From the NCBI GenBank assembly GCA_964511265.1, contig CAZEES010000009.1, positions 1 through 40,701 of the forward strand: a DNA stretch of 40,701 nt. The letters are read 5' to 3'. Each line of letters starts with the position of its first letter. Positions within the stretch are counted from its first letter, which is position 1. The DNA is from Nitrosopelagicus sp964511265. Lineage in GTDB: Archaea > Thermoproteota > Nitrososphaeria > Nitrososphaerales > Nitrosopumilaceae. Of this stretch, positions 31,764-40,043 are shown in pieces. A model generated the notes under the pieces. It was not told the origin of the DNA, ran no database searches, and worked only from the letters and a program-made list of their open reading frames with translations. The position numbers were made by a program, and so were the translations under genes.

Positions 31764-32429
31764 TTGGTTATGACTAGAATTCTCCGTGTAGGTATTGGTG
31801 GTCCTGTAGGCTCTGGCAAAAGCATGCTGATTGAGCGAGTTGTCCCATTTCTTGCAAAAAAAAATTATCGTGTCTGCATAATCTCAAATGATGTAATCTC
31901 AAAGGAAGATGCCGACAGAATTCGAAAAAATCTAGCTACAGACCAGGGATTGCTGCCTGAAAACATGGTAATTGGTTTGGCCACTGGCGGCTGTCCTCAT
32001 ACTGCAGTAAGAGAAGATCCTTCAATTAACTTGGCAGTAATTGAAGAAATTGAAACAAAGTATACTGATTTAGATTTAATAATTATCGAAAGTGGTGGAG
32101 ATAACGTCACTACCACATTTAGTCCTGCACTTGCAGATTATACAATATACATTGTAGATGTCTCTGGTGGAGACAAGTATCCACGAAAAGGAGGACTTGG
32201 AATTGAGACAAGTGATCTTTTGGTCATTAACAAAATTGATCTTGCACCTTCTGTAGATGCTGATTTGAGTATAATGGAACGTGATGCGAAAATTGTCAGA
32301 AAAAACAAGCCTTACGTCTTAGTAAATTGCAAAACTGATCAAGGAGTTGAACAAGTTGCACAACACATCATCCATGATGTTTTGTTTGACGAGCCACCAA
32401 AAAAGATGATTACTCAGGTGAAATCATGA
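31764..32429 (+). CDS. ureG: urease accessory GTPase UreG
   Basis: A 221-residue SIMIBI GTPase. The P-loop is GGPVGSGKS (residues 12-20), the nickel-binding CPH is in ATGGCPHTAVREDPS, the IESGGDN switch and NKID complete the site. It supplies GTP-driven nickel delivery to the urease active site. The stop overlaps ureD by 4 bases. Confidence 0.96.
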   Translation: MVMTRILRVGIGGPVGSGKSMLIERVVPFLAKKNYRVCIISNDVISKEDADRIRKNLATDQGLLPENMVIGLATGGCPHTAVREDPSINLAVIEEIETKYTDLDLIIIESGGDNVTTTFSPALADYTIYIVDVSGGDKYPRKGGLGIETSDLLVINKIDLAPSVDADLSIMERDAKIVRKNKPYVLVNCKTDQGVEQVAQHIIHDVLFDEPPKKMITQVKS

Positions 32430-33328
32430 GTTTAGAATTTTGTACTCCTTCTGACATCCCTGAAGAAATCTCTAGATACAAAGGAAATGTAGCACAAATG
32501 AATGTGGGCAAATCTGGAAAGATTGGCTATCTTCAATTAGAATTGCAAAATGATTCTGACCGACAAAAGACTATCATCACACGCAAGCGTACTCAGGTTC
32601 CGCTATATGTGCAAAAAGCACTTCATTATGATCTGGATTATCCTTCAATGGCTCATCTGTTTGTACTATCGCCTTCGGGAGGAATCTTGCAAGGGGATCG
32701 TTACAGGATGGATGTTGAGCTAAAAAACAATGCAATATCTCACATTACAACACAAGGTGCCACTCGAATTTACAAGATGGAATCTGACTTTGCAACTCAC
32801 ATGGTAACTCTAAGCCTAAAGAACAACTCGTACTTGGAATTTATTCCAGAGCAAATAATTCCGTATAATAATTCAAGATTTTATCAAAAGACCCATCTTG
32901 ACATTGATGACACTTCTACAGTTGTCTACTCTGAGACAATTGTTCCAGGAAGGATTGCGATGGGTGAGATGTTTGATTTTGATGTTTGCTATCTAAAAAT
33001 CGAGGGTACAATAAATGAAAAGATGCAATTTCGAGACTCATCACTCTTGATGCCAAAAACACAAAAGATTCAATCACTTGGAATATTTGATGATAAGACA
33101 ATTCTAACCTCTGTATACGTATTGACGAAAAAACATGTAACCAAAATTAATGATTTGATTAATGAACTGCTTTCTCATCTGCAAGATATGTCTGGTGGCT
33201 CGAGTATTTTGCCAAATGATTCTGGAATATCAATTAGAATTTTAGGCAACTCTTCAGAAGATCAAAAAATTACAATCTATGAAATCTTAAAAATAATCCG
33301 AAAAGAAATTTTACCTGACTATCTTTAG
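32426..33328 (+). CDS. ureD: urease accessory scaffold UreD (UreH)
   Basis: A 300-residue beta-rich scaffold that binds apo-urease and UreF. The signature LFVLSPSGGILQGDRYRMDVELKNNAISHITTQGATRIYKM (residues about 74-114) is the conserved core with the GGxxxGD motif. Last gene of the accessory unit, it ends one base from the convergent HTH-CBS gene, so the operon closes here. Confidence 0.92.
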   Translation: MSLEFCTPSDIPEEISRYKGNVAQMNVGKSGKIGYLQLELQNDSDRQKTIITRKRTQVPLYVQKALHYDLDYPSMAHLFVLSPSGGILQGDRYRMDVELKNNAISHITTQGATRIYKMESDFATHMVTLSLKNNSYLEFIPEQIIPYNNSRFYQKTHLDIDDTSTVVYSETIVPGRIAMGEMFDFDVCYLKIEGTINEKMQFRDSSLLMPKTQKIQSLGIFDDKTILTSVYVLTKKHVTKINDLINELLSHLQDMSGGSSILPNDSGISIRILGNSSEDQKITIYEILKIIRKEILPDYL

Positions 33329-33329
33329 A

Positions 33330-33887
33330 TCATTCCATCATCTTCAGTGTATCTGATGCTGTAATTATTCCAAAAATCCTAGTACCTTTTCTTACAAGGA
33401 TGCATTTTGAATATTTTATGAGTGGTGCAAGAGTACTTGCTGGCGTCTCAATGTCCACTACTGGTGGGGCAGGTTCCATTATGTCCTGAACTTTGATCTT
33501 CTTTGCAATCTCTATGTTTCCGTTTTCATAATGTCCAACAATTCCTGATTCAGAAATCACCCCTACTGGAGTACTACCATCAAATATTGGTATCTGGCTG
33601 ATTGATTCTTGATGCATCTTTTTTATCGCATCATGTAACGTGTTTGTTGCTTTCAGCTTTACAATATTTTGGCTGCATAATTCTCCTGCATTATGAGTTG
33701 ACGCTTCACTTTCCTTTGTAGCCAAAACCTCGAAAATTCTTTTAGCAGTCTGATAGCTTGGGGCACTTCTGCCAGACTCTATTTGATTAATCATGGATGT
33801 GCTGACCCCCACTAGACTTGCAAGCTCTTTCTGCGTCATGCTAATTTTTAGTCGCTGTTGTTTAATGCTCTCAATTGATGGTAACAT
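33330..33887 (-). CDS. XRE-type HTH plus CBS-pair regulator
   Basis: A 185-residue protein with an XRE-type HTH at residues about 5-55 (MTQKELASLVGVSTSMINQIESGRSAP) and two CBS motifs (about 65-120 and 128-183; SISQIPIFDGSTPVGVISESGIV, IFGIITASDTLKMME). CBS pairs bind adenine nucleotides, so this looks like an energy-sensing transcription factor. It neighbours ureD convergently; control of urease is possible but not shown. Deoxyhypusine synthase is encoded 19 bases upstream on the same strand. Confidence 0.88.
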   Translation of the reverse strand: MLPSIESIKQQRLKISMTQKELASLVGVSTSMINQIESGRSAPSYQTAKRIFEVLATKESEASTHNAGELCSQNIVKLKATNTLHDAIKKMHQESISQIPIFDGSTPVGVISESGIVGHYENGNIEIAKKIKVQDIMEPAPPVVDIETPASTLAPLIKYSKCILVRKGTRIFGIITASDTLKMME

Positions 33888-33906
33888 GATTAATTCTGGC
33901 GTAATG

Positions 33907-34848
33907 TTACTTTTCTAGTTTTTCTAAAAGCGCTTTGTACATGAACGGAAAAACTGTCGTAATCTCTGCATGAATGGTGGTCTCTGTTGCATTCTTTGTT
34001 ACTTTGCCCCATGAAATTGCTTCTCTAACTAGTGCTCCACTCAAACTGCCGTCAAATTCTTGTGCAGTTGTTACATACACTGCATAGTCTAATCCCTCTC
34101 TGTATTGATTCCACCATAATGTATGGTGTTTTGGAACCCCTCCTCCAAGCATTAATGCACCTGATTTTTCAGCCTTGAAAACCAATCCTGAAAGAAAATT
34201 TGCATCTTCTATTATGTTTAATTTAAAATCTGAGTGTTTTTGTGAAAACATCCAAACTTGACTTCCTACAGCTCCATCCATTATTCCTGGAACTATAACT
34301 GGAATGTCATTTTTGTAGGCCCAGTACAAAAAAGAATCTTCTCCCATTGCTTTCCCTAATTCTCTGTTAATATCTGCAGTTGACATCTCCTTCTTGCCTT
34401 CACTGTATGCTTTTTCCAAAATTTGTTGAACCTTTTCTTCGATGAGTGGACCATAGCTCTCCATTGGTACTAGCACATTTCCTAATCTGTGAATATTCTG
34501 GTCTGCTAGCTCTCTGTCATCCATTGTAAATGATCCTTCTTTGTATTCTGAAAAGTGTCGTGCAATATCGTGGTCTAATGCCCCACATGTTGTAATTACA
34601 ACATCGCACCACTTTTTCTTTATCATGTCTCGGATAATTCCTCTAAATCCGGTTGAGACAATTGCACCAATAAATGATAAAAATTTTGTACACTTCTCAT
34701 CGCTAATCATGTTGTATAGAATGTCTACGCCCTCAGCCACATTTCTTGCCTCAAATCCACCTGCTTGTTCTAATTCTTTGAATATGTGATCTGCATTGGA
34801 ATTACTAGAAATCTCTACGTCTTTTACTGGACGTCCTGGTGTAATCAT
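33907..34848 (-). CDS. dys: deoxyhypusine synthase
   Basis: A 313-residue NAD-dependent enzyme that transfers the aminobutyl group of spermidine to aIF5A. Substrate and NAD segments are GFRGIIRDMI, TTCGALDHDIAR, PGIMDGAVGSQVW and TAQEFDGSLSGA; the catalytic lysine is K282 in SWGKVT. I chose ATG 34848 because the TATA-like AATAATATC lies about 27 bases upstream and the preceding 16 codons cover promoter DNA. Polyamine for this reaction would come from the agmatine route started by the arginine decarboxylase at 1410-1961. It diverges from the NADH dehydrogenase gene. Confidence 0.92.
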   Translation of the reverse strand: MITPGRPVKDVEISSNSNADHIFKELEQAGGFEARNVAEGVDILYNMISDEKCTKFLSFIGAIVSTGFRGIIRDMIKKKWCDVVITTCGALDHDIARHFSEYKEGSFTMDDRELADQNIHRLGNVLVPMESYGPLIEEKVQQILEKAYSEGKKEMSTADINRELGKAMGEDSFLYWAYKNDIPVIVPGIMDGAVGSQVWMFSQKHSDFKLNIIEDANFLSGLVFKAEKSGALMLGGGVPKHHTLWWNQYREGLDYAVYVTTAQEFDGSLSGALVREAISWGKVTKNATETTIHAEITTVFPFMYKALLEKLEK

Positions 34849-34932
34849 TATGTAATCTGACTCTGTTATGGATATTATTATGTATCCATATACCACAACA
34901 CGTTATAATCGATGTTTTTGAGTCATCATACG

Positions 34933-36306
34933 ATGAAACGAATACTAGTACTTGGTGGAGGATTTGCAGGTGTAGAATGTTGCCTTCAACTTGAATCTTA
35001 TTTCAAAAATAACCCTGACGTTGAAATTGTTCTTGTTGGTGAGGATAATTTTGTTCTGTTCACCCCAATGCTGCCTCAAGTTGCATCTGGTACGATTGAA
35101 ACACGACATATTGTAACACCAATTCGTACATTGATAAAAAAAACAAAATTCTATGAAGATAAAATTAAAACAATTGATCCACAACAAAAAATTGTCTCAC
35201 TTTATGGGACTCATGAAAAAAGAGGTAAGCGAATTCATTATGACTATCTAGTTGTAGCATTGGGAAGTAAACCCAACTTCTTTGGAATGAAAGATGTGGA
35301 ACAAAATGCATATACGATGACGACCATTAATGATGCAATTCTCTTACGGAATCGTATAATAGATTTGATGGAGCAAGCTGAAAATGAGACCGATGTAACA
35401 CTACGAAAAAATCTATTACATGTAGCTGTCGTGGGTGGTGGATTTGCTGGAATAGAAACTGCAGGTGAAATTAATGACTTTATTGCAGATATTGCGGAAT
35501 ATTATCCAACCATTAACCGACATGATGTAAAAATATCTTTGATTGAAGCCACTCCTAAAATCCTCATTGGATTTTCTCCAAAACTCGCTGCTTTTGCAAA
35601 AAACAAACTAGTGGACAGAGGAATTACTATCTTTCTTAACGCAGCTGTTACTTCATATGATGGAAAAGAACTAACCCTCAAAAGCACATCAAAATCAAAC
35701 ACAATACTTGTAACAGATTCTGATCACAAGCATCCTAATTACGATGTACAAAAAATTGACTCTCTTGAGTCAAACACTGTAATTTGGACTGCGGGAATTG
35801 GAACCAATGAGATACTACAAGATTCATTATTTCCAACTCCAAAAGGAAGAATTCGTGTAAATAAGTTCTTACAGATTCCCGAATTTCCGAATGTCTTTGC
35901 AATTGGTGATTGTGCCGTTATTGATCCAGAACTTACAGAAAAGAAATTTCCTCCTACTGCGCAAGTTGCAGAGGCACACGCAAAAACTGCTGCAAACAAT
36001 TTGATGAGATTGCTTGGCGGACAAGAAATGTCTCCATTTGATTATTCTTGGAAAGGTCAGAGTGCCATAATTGGAAAACGTACTGGAATTGCATCTTTCT
36101 TTGGAATGCATGTATCTGGATTCATTGCATTTACTCTATGGCGTAATTTGTATCTCTCAAAGATTCGTGGATGGAACAAGCGATTGCGCATTTGGATTGA
36201 TTGGAATCTTGACCTATTCTTCAAGCGTGACATATCTAGGCTCAAAACAATGAAAAAGATAAGCACCGATTTTAAGGAATTAGATGAGGTAGACGATGTC
36301 TGGTGA
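34933..36306 (+). CDS. ndh: type II NADH dehydrogenase-like flavoprotein
   Basis: A 457-residue two-dinucleotide-binding oxidoreductase. The FAD motif GGGFAGVECC is near the N-terminus, a second Rossmann motif is VVGGGFAGIETAGE (near residue 172), and FAIGDCA closes the FAD site. The C-terminal amphipathic region (WRNLYLSKIRGWNKRLRIWIDWNLDLFF) is the membrane anchor typical of NDH-2, which reduces quinone without pumping. The start at ATG 34933 follows TATA TTATAAT (34903-34909) by 27 bases. Sulfide:quinone reductase is a less likely alternative because its catalytic cysteines are absent. Confidence 0.88.
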   Translation: MKRILVLGGGFAGVECCLQLESYFKNNPDVEIVLVGEDNFVLFTPMLPQVASGTIETRHIVTPIRTLIKKTKFYEDKIKTIDPQQKIVSLYGTHEKRGKRIHYDYLVVALGSKPNFFGMKDVEQNAYTMTTINDAILLRNRIIDLMEQAENETDVTLRKNLLHVAVVGGGFAGIETAGEINDFIADIAEYYPTINRHDVKISLIEATPKILIGFSPKLAAFAKNKLVDRGITIFLNAAVTSYDGKELTLKSTSKSNTILVTDSDHKHPNYDVQKIDSLESNTVIWTAGIGTNEILQDSLFPTPKGRIRVNKFLQIPEFPNVFAIGDCAVIDPELTEKKFPPTAQVAEAHAKTAANNLMRLLGGQEMSPFDYSWKGQSAIIGKRTGIASFFGMHVSGFIAFTLWRNLYLSKIRGWNKRLRIWIDWNLDLFFKRDISRLKTMKKISTDFKELDEVDDVW

Positions 36307-36360
36307 TCATAATTCTAAAATGAATCATCAATTTTACCATATAATGGCGGGAAATTTACG

Positions 36361-37143
36361 ATGAACAAGAAAGTGATCACTCTCAATGGTAATAAAATTA
36401 GATTTGTTGAGGAAGGAAATTCTAAAAAAAATCTACTACTAATCCATGGCCTTGGTGCCTCTGCTGAAAGATGGGAATCTGTGATTCCGCAGTTTTCAAA
36501 AACTTATCGAGTAATTGTCCCTGATCTGATTGGATTTGGTCAAAGTGACAAACCTATGGTTGACTATACCCCTGACTATTTTATAACGTTCATCCATGAT
36601 CTTCTAAAAAAACTTGAAATTGATAATCTAAGCATTATTGGCTCCTCTCTTGGTGGACAAATTGCAGCTGAATTTACATGCCAAAACACCGACTTGGTTG
36701 AAAAACTAGTTCTGGTATCCCCCTCTGGAATTATGAAACACTCGACTCCTGCTTTGGATGCGTATGTTATGGCTGCATTATATCCCAGTGACAACAGTGC
36801 ATCTAATGCATTTCAAATGATGTCTGGAAAGAAGAATATTGATGAAAAAACCATAAAAGGATTTGTCATGAGAATGAAGCTCCCAAATGCGAAGATGGCA
36901 TTCATGTCAACCCTCCTAGGTCTAAAAGATGCCGATTTATTATCTGAAAAATTAGTCTCGATAAAATCTCCCACTCTAATCGTATGGGGTGAAAACGATC
37001 CTGTAATTCCGGTAAAATACGCCCAGTCTTTTGTTTCTGGAATTGATGACTGTAGATTTGTTAAAATGGATGATTGTGGTCACACTCCATATGTAGAATC
37101 CCCCGATAGATTTTACAAAATTGTGTCCGAATTTCTAAAATAA
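36361..37143 (+). CDS. alpha/beta hydrolase
   Basis: A 260-residue serine hydrolase. Nucleophile S96 in GSSLGG, acid D213 (WGENDPVIP) and base H241 (DCGHTPY) form a full triad; the oxyanion HG of LLLIHGLGAS is present. Family members include esterases, C-C hydrolases and polyhydroxyalkanoate depolymerases. Being immediately upstream of PHA granule genes suggests a role in polymer turnover or acyl release (inference). No signal peptide, so cytoplasmic. Confidence 0.85.
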   Translation: MNKKVITLNGNKIRFVEEGNSKKNLLLIHGLGASAERWESVIPQFSKTYRVIVPDLIGFGQSDKPMVDYTPDYFITFIHDLLKKLEIDNLSIIGSSLGGQIAAEFTCQNTDLVEKLVLVSPSGIMKHSTPALDAYVMAALYPSDNSASNAFQMMSGKKNIDEKTIKGFVMRMKLPNAKMAFMSTLLGLKDADLLSEKLVSIKSPTLIVWGENDPVIPVKYAQSFVSGIDDCRFVKMDDCGHTPYVESPDRFYKIVSEFLK

Positions 37144-37180
37144 GCGATCATTTATTTATGATTAGATCCATCAATGGGTA

Positions 37181-37474
37181 ATGACAGGCAAGAAAAACCA
37201 ATTTGATCCTTCTGAGATGTACAAACAATGGTTAGAAAATATGTCAACCGCACAGACAAATTTCATGAATATGAACCAATCTCAACCTAATATGCAAAAC
37301 CCATTTACTAACATGCAAAACATGATGCCAAATTTTTTGCTATGGGGTGCATTCAAAACCACTGTTGGAAGTAATGGCCGAATATCCATTCCTGAGGCTG
37401 AACGTGATGCACTTGGAATTGAAGAAGGTGACCTGGTCCAAATAATCATCACTCCGATCAAAACTAAAGCATAA
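37181..37474 (+). CDS. AbrB/SpoVT-domain protein, PHA-locus regulator-like
   Basis: A 97-residue protein. The N-terminal 50 residues are Met/Asn/Gln-rich and amphipathic (YKQWLENMSTAQTNFMNMNQ), resembling granule-surface segments; residues 60-95 are an AbrB-type swapped-hairpin DNA-binding domain (GSNGRISIPEAERDALGIEEGD). In haloarchaea the AbrB-like PhaR is encoded next to the phasin and represses the granule genes; this protein sits in the same place. TATA CATTTATTTATG at 37149-37160 supports the ATG. Function as PhaR is inferred. Confidence 0.75.
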   Translation: MTGKKNQFDPSEMYKQWLENMSTAQTNFMNMNQSQPNMQNPFTNMQNMMPNFLLWGAFKTTVGSNGRISIPEAERDALGIEEGDLVQIIITPIKTKA

Positions 37475-37482
37475 TCCCTTAG

Positions 37483-37511
37483 ATTGGTACTGAGTGGTAA
37501 CTATTACCAAT
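37483..37511. promoter_or_regulatory. candidate operator upstream of phasin gene
   Basis: ATTGGTA (37483-37489) and TACCAAT (37505-37511) form an inverted repeat, and within it GGTAA-CTA-TTACC (37496-37508) forms a tighter one. The array ends exactly where the TATA box begins, a natural place for an AbrB/PhaR-like regulator. Confidence 0.5.
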
Positions 37512-37524
37512 ACGTATATATATG
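37512..37524 (+). promoter_or_regulatory. TATA box of phasin gene
   Basis: The TATA-rich stretch ACGTATATATATG lies about 25 bases before ATG 37545, which selects this start over the in-frame codon at 37494. Confidence 0.6.
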
Positions 37525-37544
37525 ATTGCCAATTGGATACATTC

Positions 37545-38009
37545 ATGAGTAATCAAAACAACGTAAAATCTGGTAACACAGGTAACACAGGTAACACAGA
37601 AAACGCATCCACAAAGGACGTCTTTTCAAGTTGGAAACAAACAAGCGACAAATATTTTGACGCAGTTGAGAAATCAATTCCAAGTTATCACCAATCTGTC
37701 ACCAGTTTACAACAAGAATACCTCCAAGCATGCGACAATGCTATTGAATCCACAATTGAGTTTCAAAGAAAATTTGCAAACAAAGCAGGAATCAATACCA
37801 AAGTCCCAGAAGCAACATTGAAAGCAGTTCATGAAACAAATGAACAAGTAATCAAATCTTTTGATGTCCAGAACAAAATGGCACTTGCAGCAGTTGATGC
37901 AGCACGCCAAAATGTCAAGACATTCACAAACAATGCAAAAGCATTTGGTGAACTAAACAACAATGTAATGCAATCTTGGGTATCTGCATTCACACCAACA
38001 AGAAACTAA
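37545..38009 (+). CDS. phaP: phasin-like granule-associated protein
   Basis: A 154-residue helical amphipathic protein. After a Gly/Asn/Thr-rich N-terminus it has coiled-coil helices with KSIPSYHQSVTSLQQEY, IESTIEFQRKFANK and AALAAVDAARQNVKTF-type heptads, as in phasins that coat polyhydroxyalkanoate granules. No cysteines or catalytic motif. ATG 37545 is chosen over the upstream in-frame start because the TATA sits 25 bases before it. The neighbours (AbrB-domain protein, PhaC, PhaE) make the phasin call convincing although sequence similarity within phasins is weak. Confidence 0.78.
   Translation: MSNQNNVKSGNTGNTGNTENASTKDVFSSWKQTSDKYFDAVEKSIPSYHQSVTSLQQEYLQACDNAIESTIEFQRKFANKAGINTKVPEATLKAVHETNEQVIKSFDVQNKMALAAVDAARQNVKTFTNNAKAFGELNNNVMQSWVSAFTPTRN
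37572..37598 (+). repeat. GGTAACACA x3 tandem repeat in phasin gene
   Basis: Three perfect 9-base units encode Gly-Asn-Thr three times near the N-terminus. Because each unit is in frame, slippage would lengthen or shorten the linker without breaking the gene. Confidence 0.9.
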
Positions 38010-38017
38010 GTGTGAAT

Positions 38018-38038
38018 CTCCTTTTTTTCTATTTTTTA
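38018..38038 (+). terminator. T-rich terminator after phasin gene
   Basis: TCTCCTTTTTTTCTATTTTTT follows the phasin stop by 9 bases without a hairpin, the usual form of an archaeal intrinsic terminator. Confidence 0.55.
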
Positions 38039-38070
38039 TGAATCTTAACCACATGTTATTGAAACCTAAA

Positions 38071-38088
38071 TGACACCTAATTCTGTCA
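38071..38088. promoter_or_regulatory. inverted repeat TGACA-N8-TGTCA
   Basis: A perfect 5-base inverted repeat ends 8 bases before the TATA-like GTTAATATTG (about 38097-38106) of the next small gene, a likely operator position. Confidence 0.35.
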
Positions 38089-38126
38089 ACTTGTAAGTTA
38101 ATATTGCGTAAGAAAATTGCATAATT

Positions 38127-38342
38127 ATGGTATCCGTATGTTTCAATTGTAAAGAAGATGTCGCAAATCATGATTCACAAAAGATGGTTGATTGCCTGAC
38201 TGCTCTTTCTGAAAAAGTTGAATCCCTCCAAAAAAACCTACAAGCCCAAAAATCAGTTCTTCAAGTGCCTGATGATGCTGAAGTCATTGAACACTTCACA
38301 AAAACAAAATCCGGCGAACCAAGTAGAATGGGCTCAAACTAA
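38127..38342 (+). CDS. small CxxC coiled-coil protein in PHA locus
   Basis: A 71-residue protein with N-terminal CFNC (C5, C8), then a helical heptad-rich centre (LTALSEKVESLQKNLQAQKSVLQV) and a polar tail. One CxxC suggests a metal site formed by a dimer through the coiled coil. A TATA about 25 bases upstream gives a leaderless start. Located between the phasin gene and phaC, it may be a granule or regulatory component, but no function is known. Confidence 0.65.
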   Translation: MVSVCFNCKEDVANHDSQKMVDCLTALSEKVESLQKNLQAQKSVLQVPDDAEVIEHFTKTKSGEPSRMGSN

Positions 38343-38354
38343 TATCTGATAATC

Positions 38355-39422
38355 TTAACTTGATCTTGATTTAATCCATTTAGTTAGTGTTGGTAACACA
38401 TTCTTTTGACTATAGGAACTAGCAATCATTCCTACATGGCCTGTAGGATAAATCTCCAAATTCTTATCCTCTGCTCCAACTGCATAATGTAGTGGCATGC
38501 TGCATTCTGGGGATACTAAATGATCACCAACTGCAACTTGAGTAAATACTGGCATTGTAATGTTCTTAAGAGATACGTGCTGATTCCCTACAAACATCTT
38601 ATCTTGTGCAAGAAGATTCTCTTGGTAAATTCCCTTAATCCACTGTTTGAATAATTCTCCTGGAATTGGAGGTGTCTCTGCAAGCCACTTTTCAATCTTT
38701 AGGAAACTATTCACAAATTTTTCATTCTCTAAATTTTGGAAAAATTTCAAATATTTCTCAATTCCTTGCTCAAATGGCTTTAGAATTGAAAAACAATAGT
38801 AGATAAATTCTGGTGGCATGTTTCCTACCACCTCTACCATTTTGTCGACGTCGAATTTTTTTGCAATATTGCTAACAACTGTAGTGTCTTTCCACCCGTC
38901 AATAATTGGGGCGGTCGCAATCAAATTCTTTACTTTTTCTGGATGCAACGCAGAATAAACTGTCGCAAGTGTACCTCCAGTACAATATCCTTGCAATGAA
39001 ACTTTGTCAACACTTGAACGGTCACATACATCTTCAACACAGTTGTCAAGATAGTCGTTCACATATTCATCAAATCCTAAAAATTTATCCATCTTAGTTG
39101 GTGTTCCCCAATCAATCATGTAGACATCAATTCCACTTTCAAGTAAGTTTCGAATCCAACTCTTTTTAGGATCGATATCAAAGATGTGGTATCTATTTAC
39201 GATTGCATATGAAATTATTAGTGGTGTGCTAATCTGTTTTGATGTGAGAGGCTTGTAATGGAGCATTCTAACTCTGTCTTCTTCATAAACGACGTCGTAT
39301 TCGCATGTATCCATCTTTACTTCGTGTGGAACTGAAATTTTTGATGGAATCTCTGCAATATTCCTGTTGAAATTTAGAAAATCTCCTATGATTCTCTCAT
39401 TCATACTATTTTGTAGTGTCAT
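38355..39422 (-). CDS. phaC: polyhydroxyalkanoate synthase, class III PhaC subunit
   Basis: A 355-residue alpha/beta-fold polymerase. The lipase-like box is GYCTGG with nucleophile C147; D300 (VGDHLVSPE) and H329 (TGHVGM) complete the triad, very close to the C149-D302-H331 layout of the Allochromatium class III enzyme. It polymerises (R)-3-hydroxyacyl-CoA, with PhaE as partner. It overlaps phaE by 17 bases, so translation is coupled. Size and motifs separate it from class I (about 590 residues). Confidence 0.94.
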   Translation of the reverse strand: MTLQNSMNERIIGDFLNFNRNIAEIPSKISVPHEVKMDTCEYDVVYEEDRVRMLHYKPLTSKQISTPLIISYAIVNRYHIFDIDPKKSWIRNLLESGIDVYMIDWGTPTKMDKFLGFDEYVNDYLDNCVEDVCDRSSVDKVSLQGYCTGGTLATVYSALHPEKVKNLIATAPIIDGWKDTTVVSNIAKKFDVDKMVEVVGNMPPEFIYYCFSILKPFEQGIEKYLKFFQNLENEKFVNSFLKIEKWLAETPPIPGELFKQWIKGIYQENLLAQDKMFVGNQHVSLKNITMPVFTQVAVGDHLVSPECSMPLHYAVGAEDKNLEIYPTGHVGMIASSYSQKNVLPTLTKWIKSRSS

Positions 39423-39984
39423 TTTTCCTACTCCTCTTCTTTTTAGAAGAACTCATTTTTTTGATCTGTTTTTTTAGTTTGAATAATTCCTGATAAATCT
39501 CGTCAATCTCTTCTTTGGTTGGCATATTTGCAGATTTGAGCATTATATCCATAACTGTGTTCCATCTTTTGAGCAACTGCATCTCAGTAGATACAAGTTT
39601 ATTGTAATTTTCTGAAAAATTAGGCGTATCAAATAATTGTGTAAAATCATTCTCAAATATGTCAATCCAAATTCTCTTGTATGCTTCCATTGATTCTGCA
39701 TCTTGTGGAATCTCTGAAATTTTTGACATAACTTTTTTCTGCGAATTTGTCCATGTCTCTCCAAGCTGTTTATAGTATTCAATGAGAAACGTGTTAAATT
39801 CCACAATCTCTTGGTTGGACTCGATCAATTCCTGAGAAATTTTTTTTATATTCTCTGTAAAATTTCTAAGTGGACCTACTGCGGTTAGTGATGCCGGTTT
39901 TGATGACATCATAGATATCATATCATTCCAAAACATCGATGTGTGTTTGTAATAATCAAACATATTGTCATATTGTTCATTCAT
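39406..39984 (-). CDS. phaE: polyhydroxyalkanoate synthase subunit PhaE
   Basis: A 192-residue helical protein. Short Trp-containing amphipathic helices (MFWNDMISMM, ETWTNSQKKVMSKISEIP, YKRIWIDIFENDFTQLF) and a basic Ser/Lys tail are typical of archaeal PhaE, which is shorter than the bacterial class III form (about 350 residues). It activates PhaC. First gene of the phaE-phaC unit, it has a TATA-like element (minus strand, about 40011-40018) about 27-30 bases before its ATG. Confidence 0.88.
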   Translation of the reverse strand: MNEQYDNMFDYYKHTSMFWNDMISMMSSKPASLTAVGPLRNFTENIKKISQELIESNQEIVEFNTFLIEYYKQLGETWTNSQKKVMSKISEIPQDAESMEAYKRIWIDIFENDFTQLFDTPNFSENYNKLVSTEMQLLKRWNTVMDIMLKSANMPTKEEIDEIYQELFKLKKQIKKMSSSKKKRSRKNDTTK

Positions 39985-39986
39985 GA

Positions 39987-40023
39987 AGAACTATCTAGAA
40001 AACCGGTCGCAATAAATAGTTCT
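39987..40023. promoter_or_regulatory. 8-base inverted repeat around phaE promoter
   Basis: AGAACTAT (39987-39994) and ATAGTTCT (40016-40023) are perfect inverted copies 21 bases apart. They flank the predicted phaE TATA and transcription start, so a bound regulator would occlude initiation. The palindrome ACCGGT lies in the spacer. Confidence 0.45.
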
Positions 40024-40043
40024 CTTTTCTTTCTGATAGATAT

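Noticed and set aside
34849..34896. Longer deoxyhypusine synthase start at 34896
   Set aside because: The extra 16 codons cover TATA-like DNA, and ATG 34848 has leaderless spacing; the family N-terminus normally begins near PxxPVxDV.
38846..38862. Second GTCGACGTCGA string, similar to the palindrome between the symporters
   Set aside because: Lies inside phaC and simply encodes FDVD; not a full palindrome.
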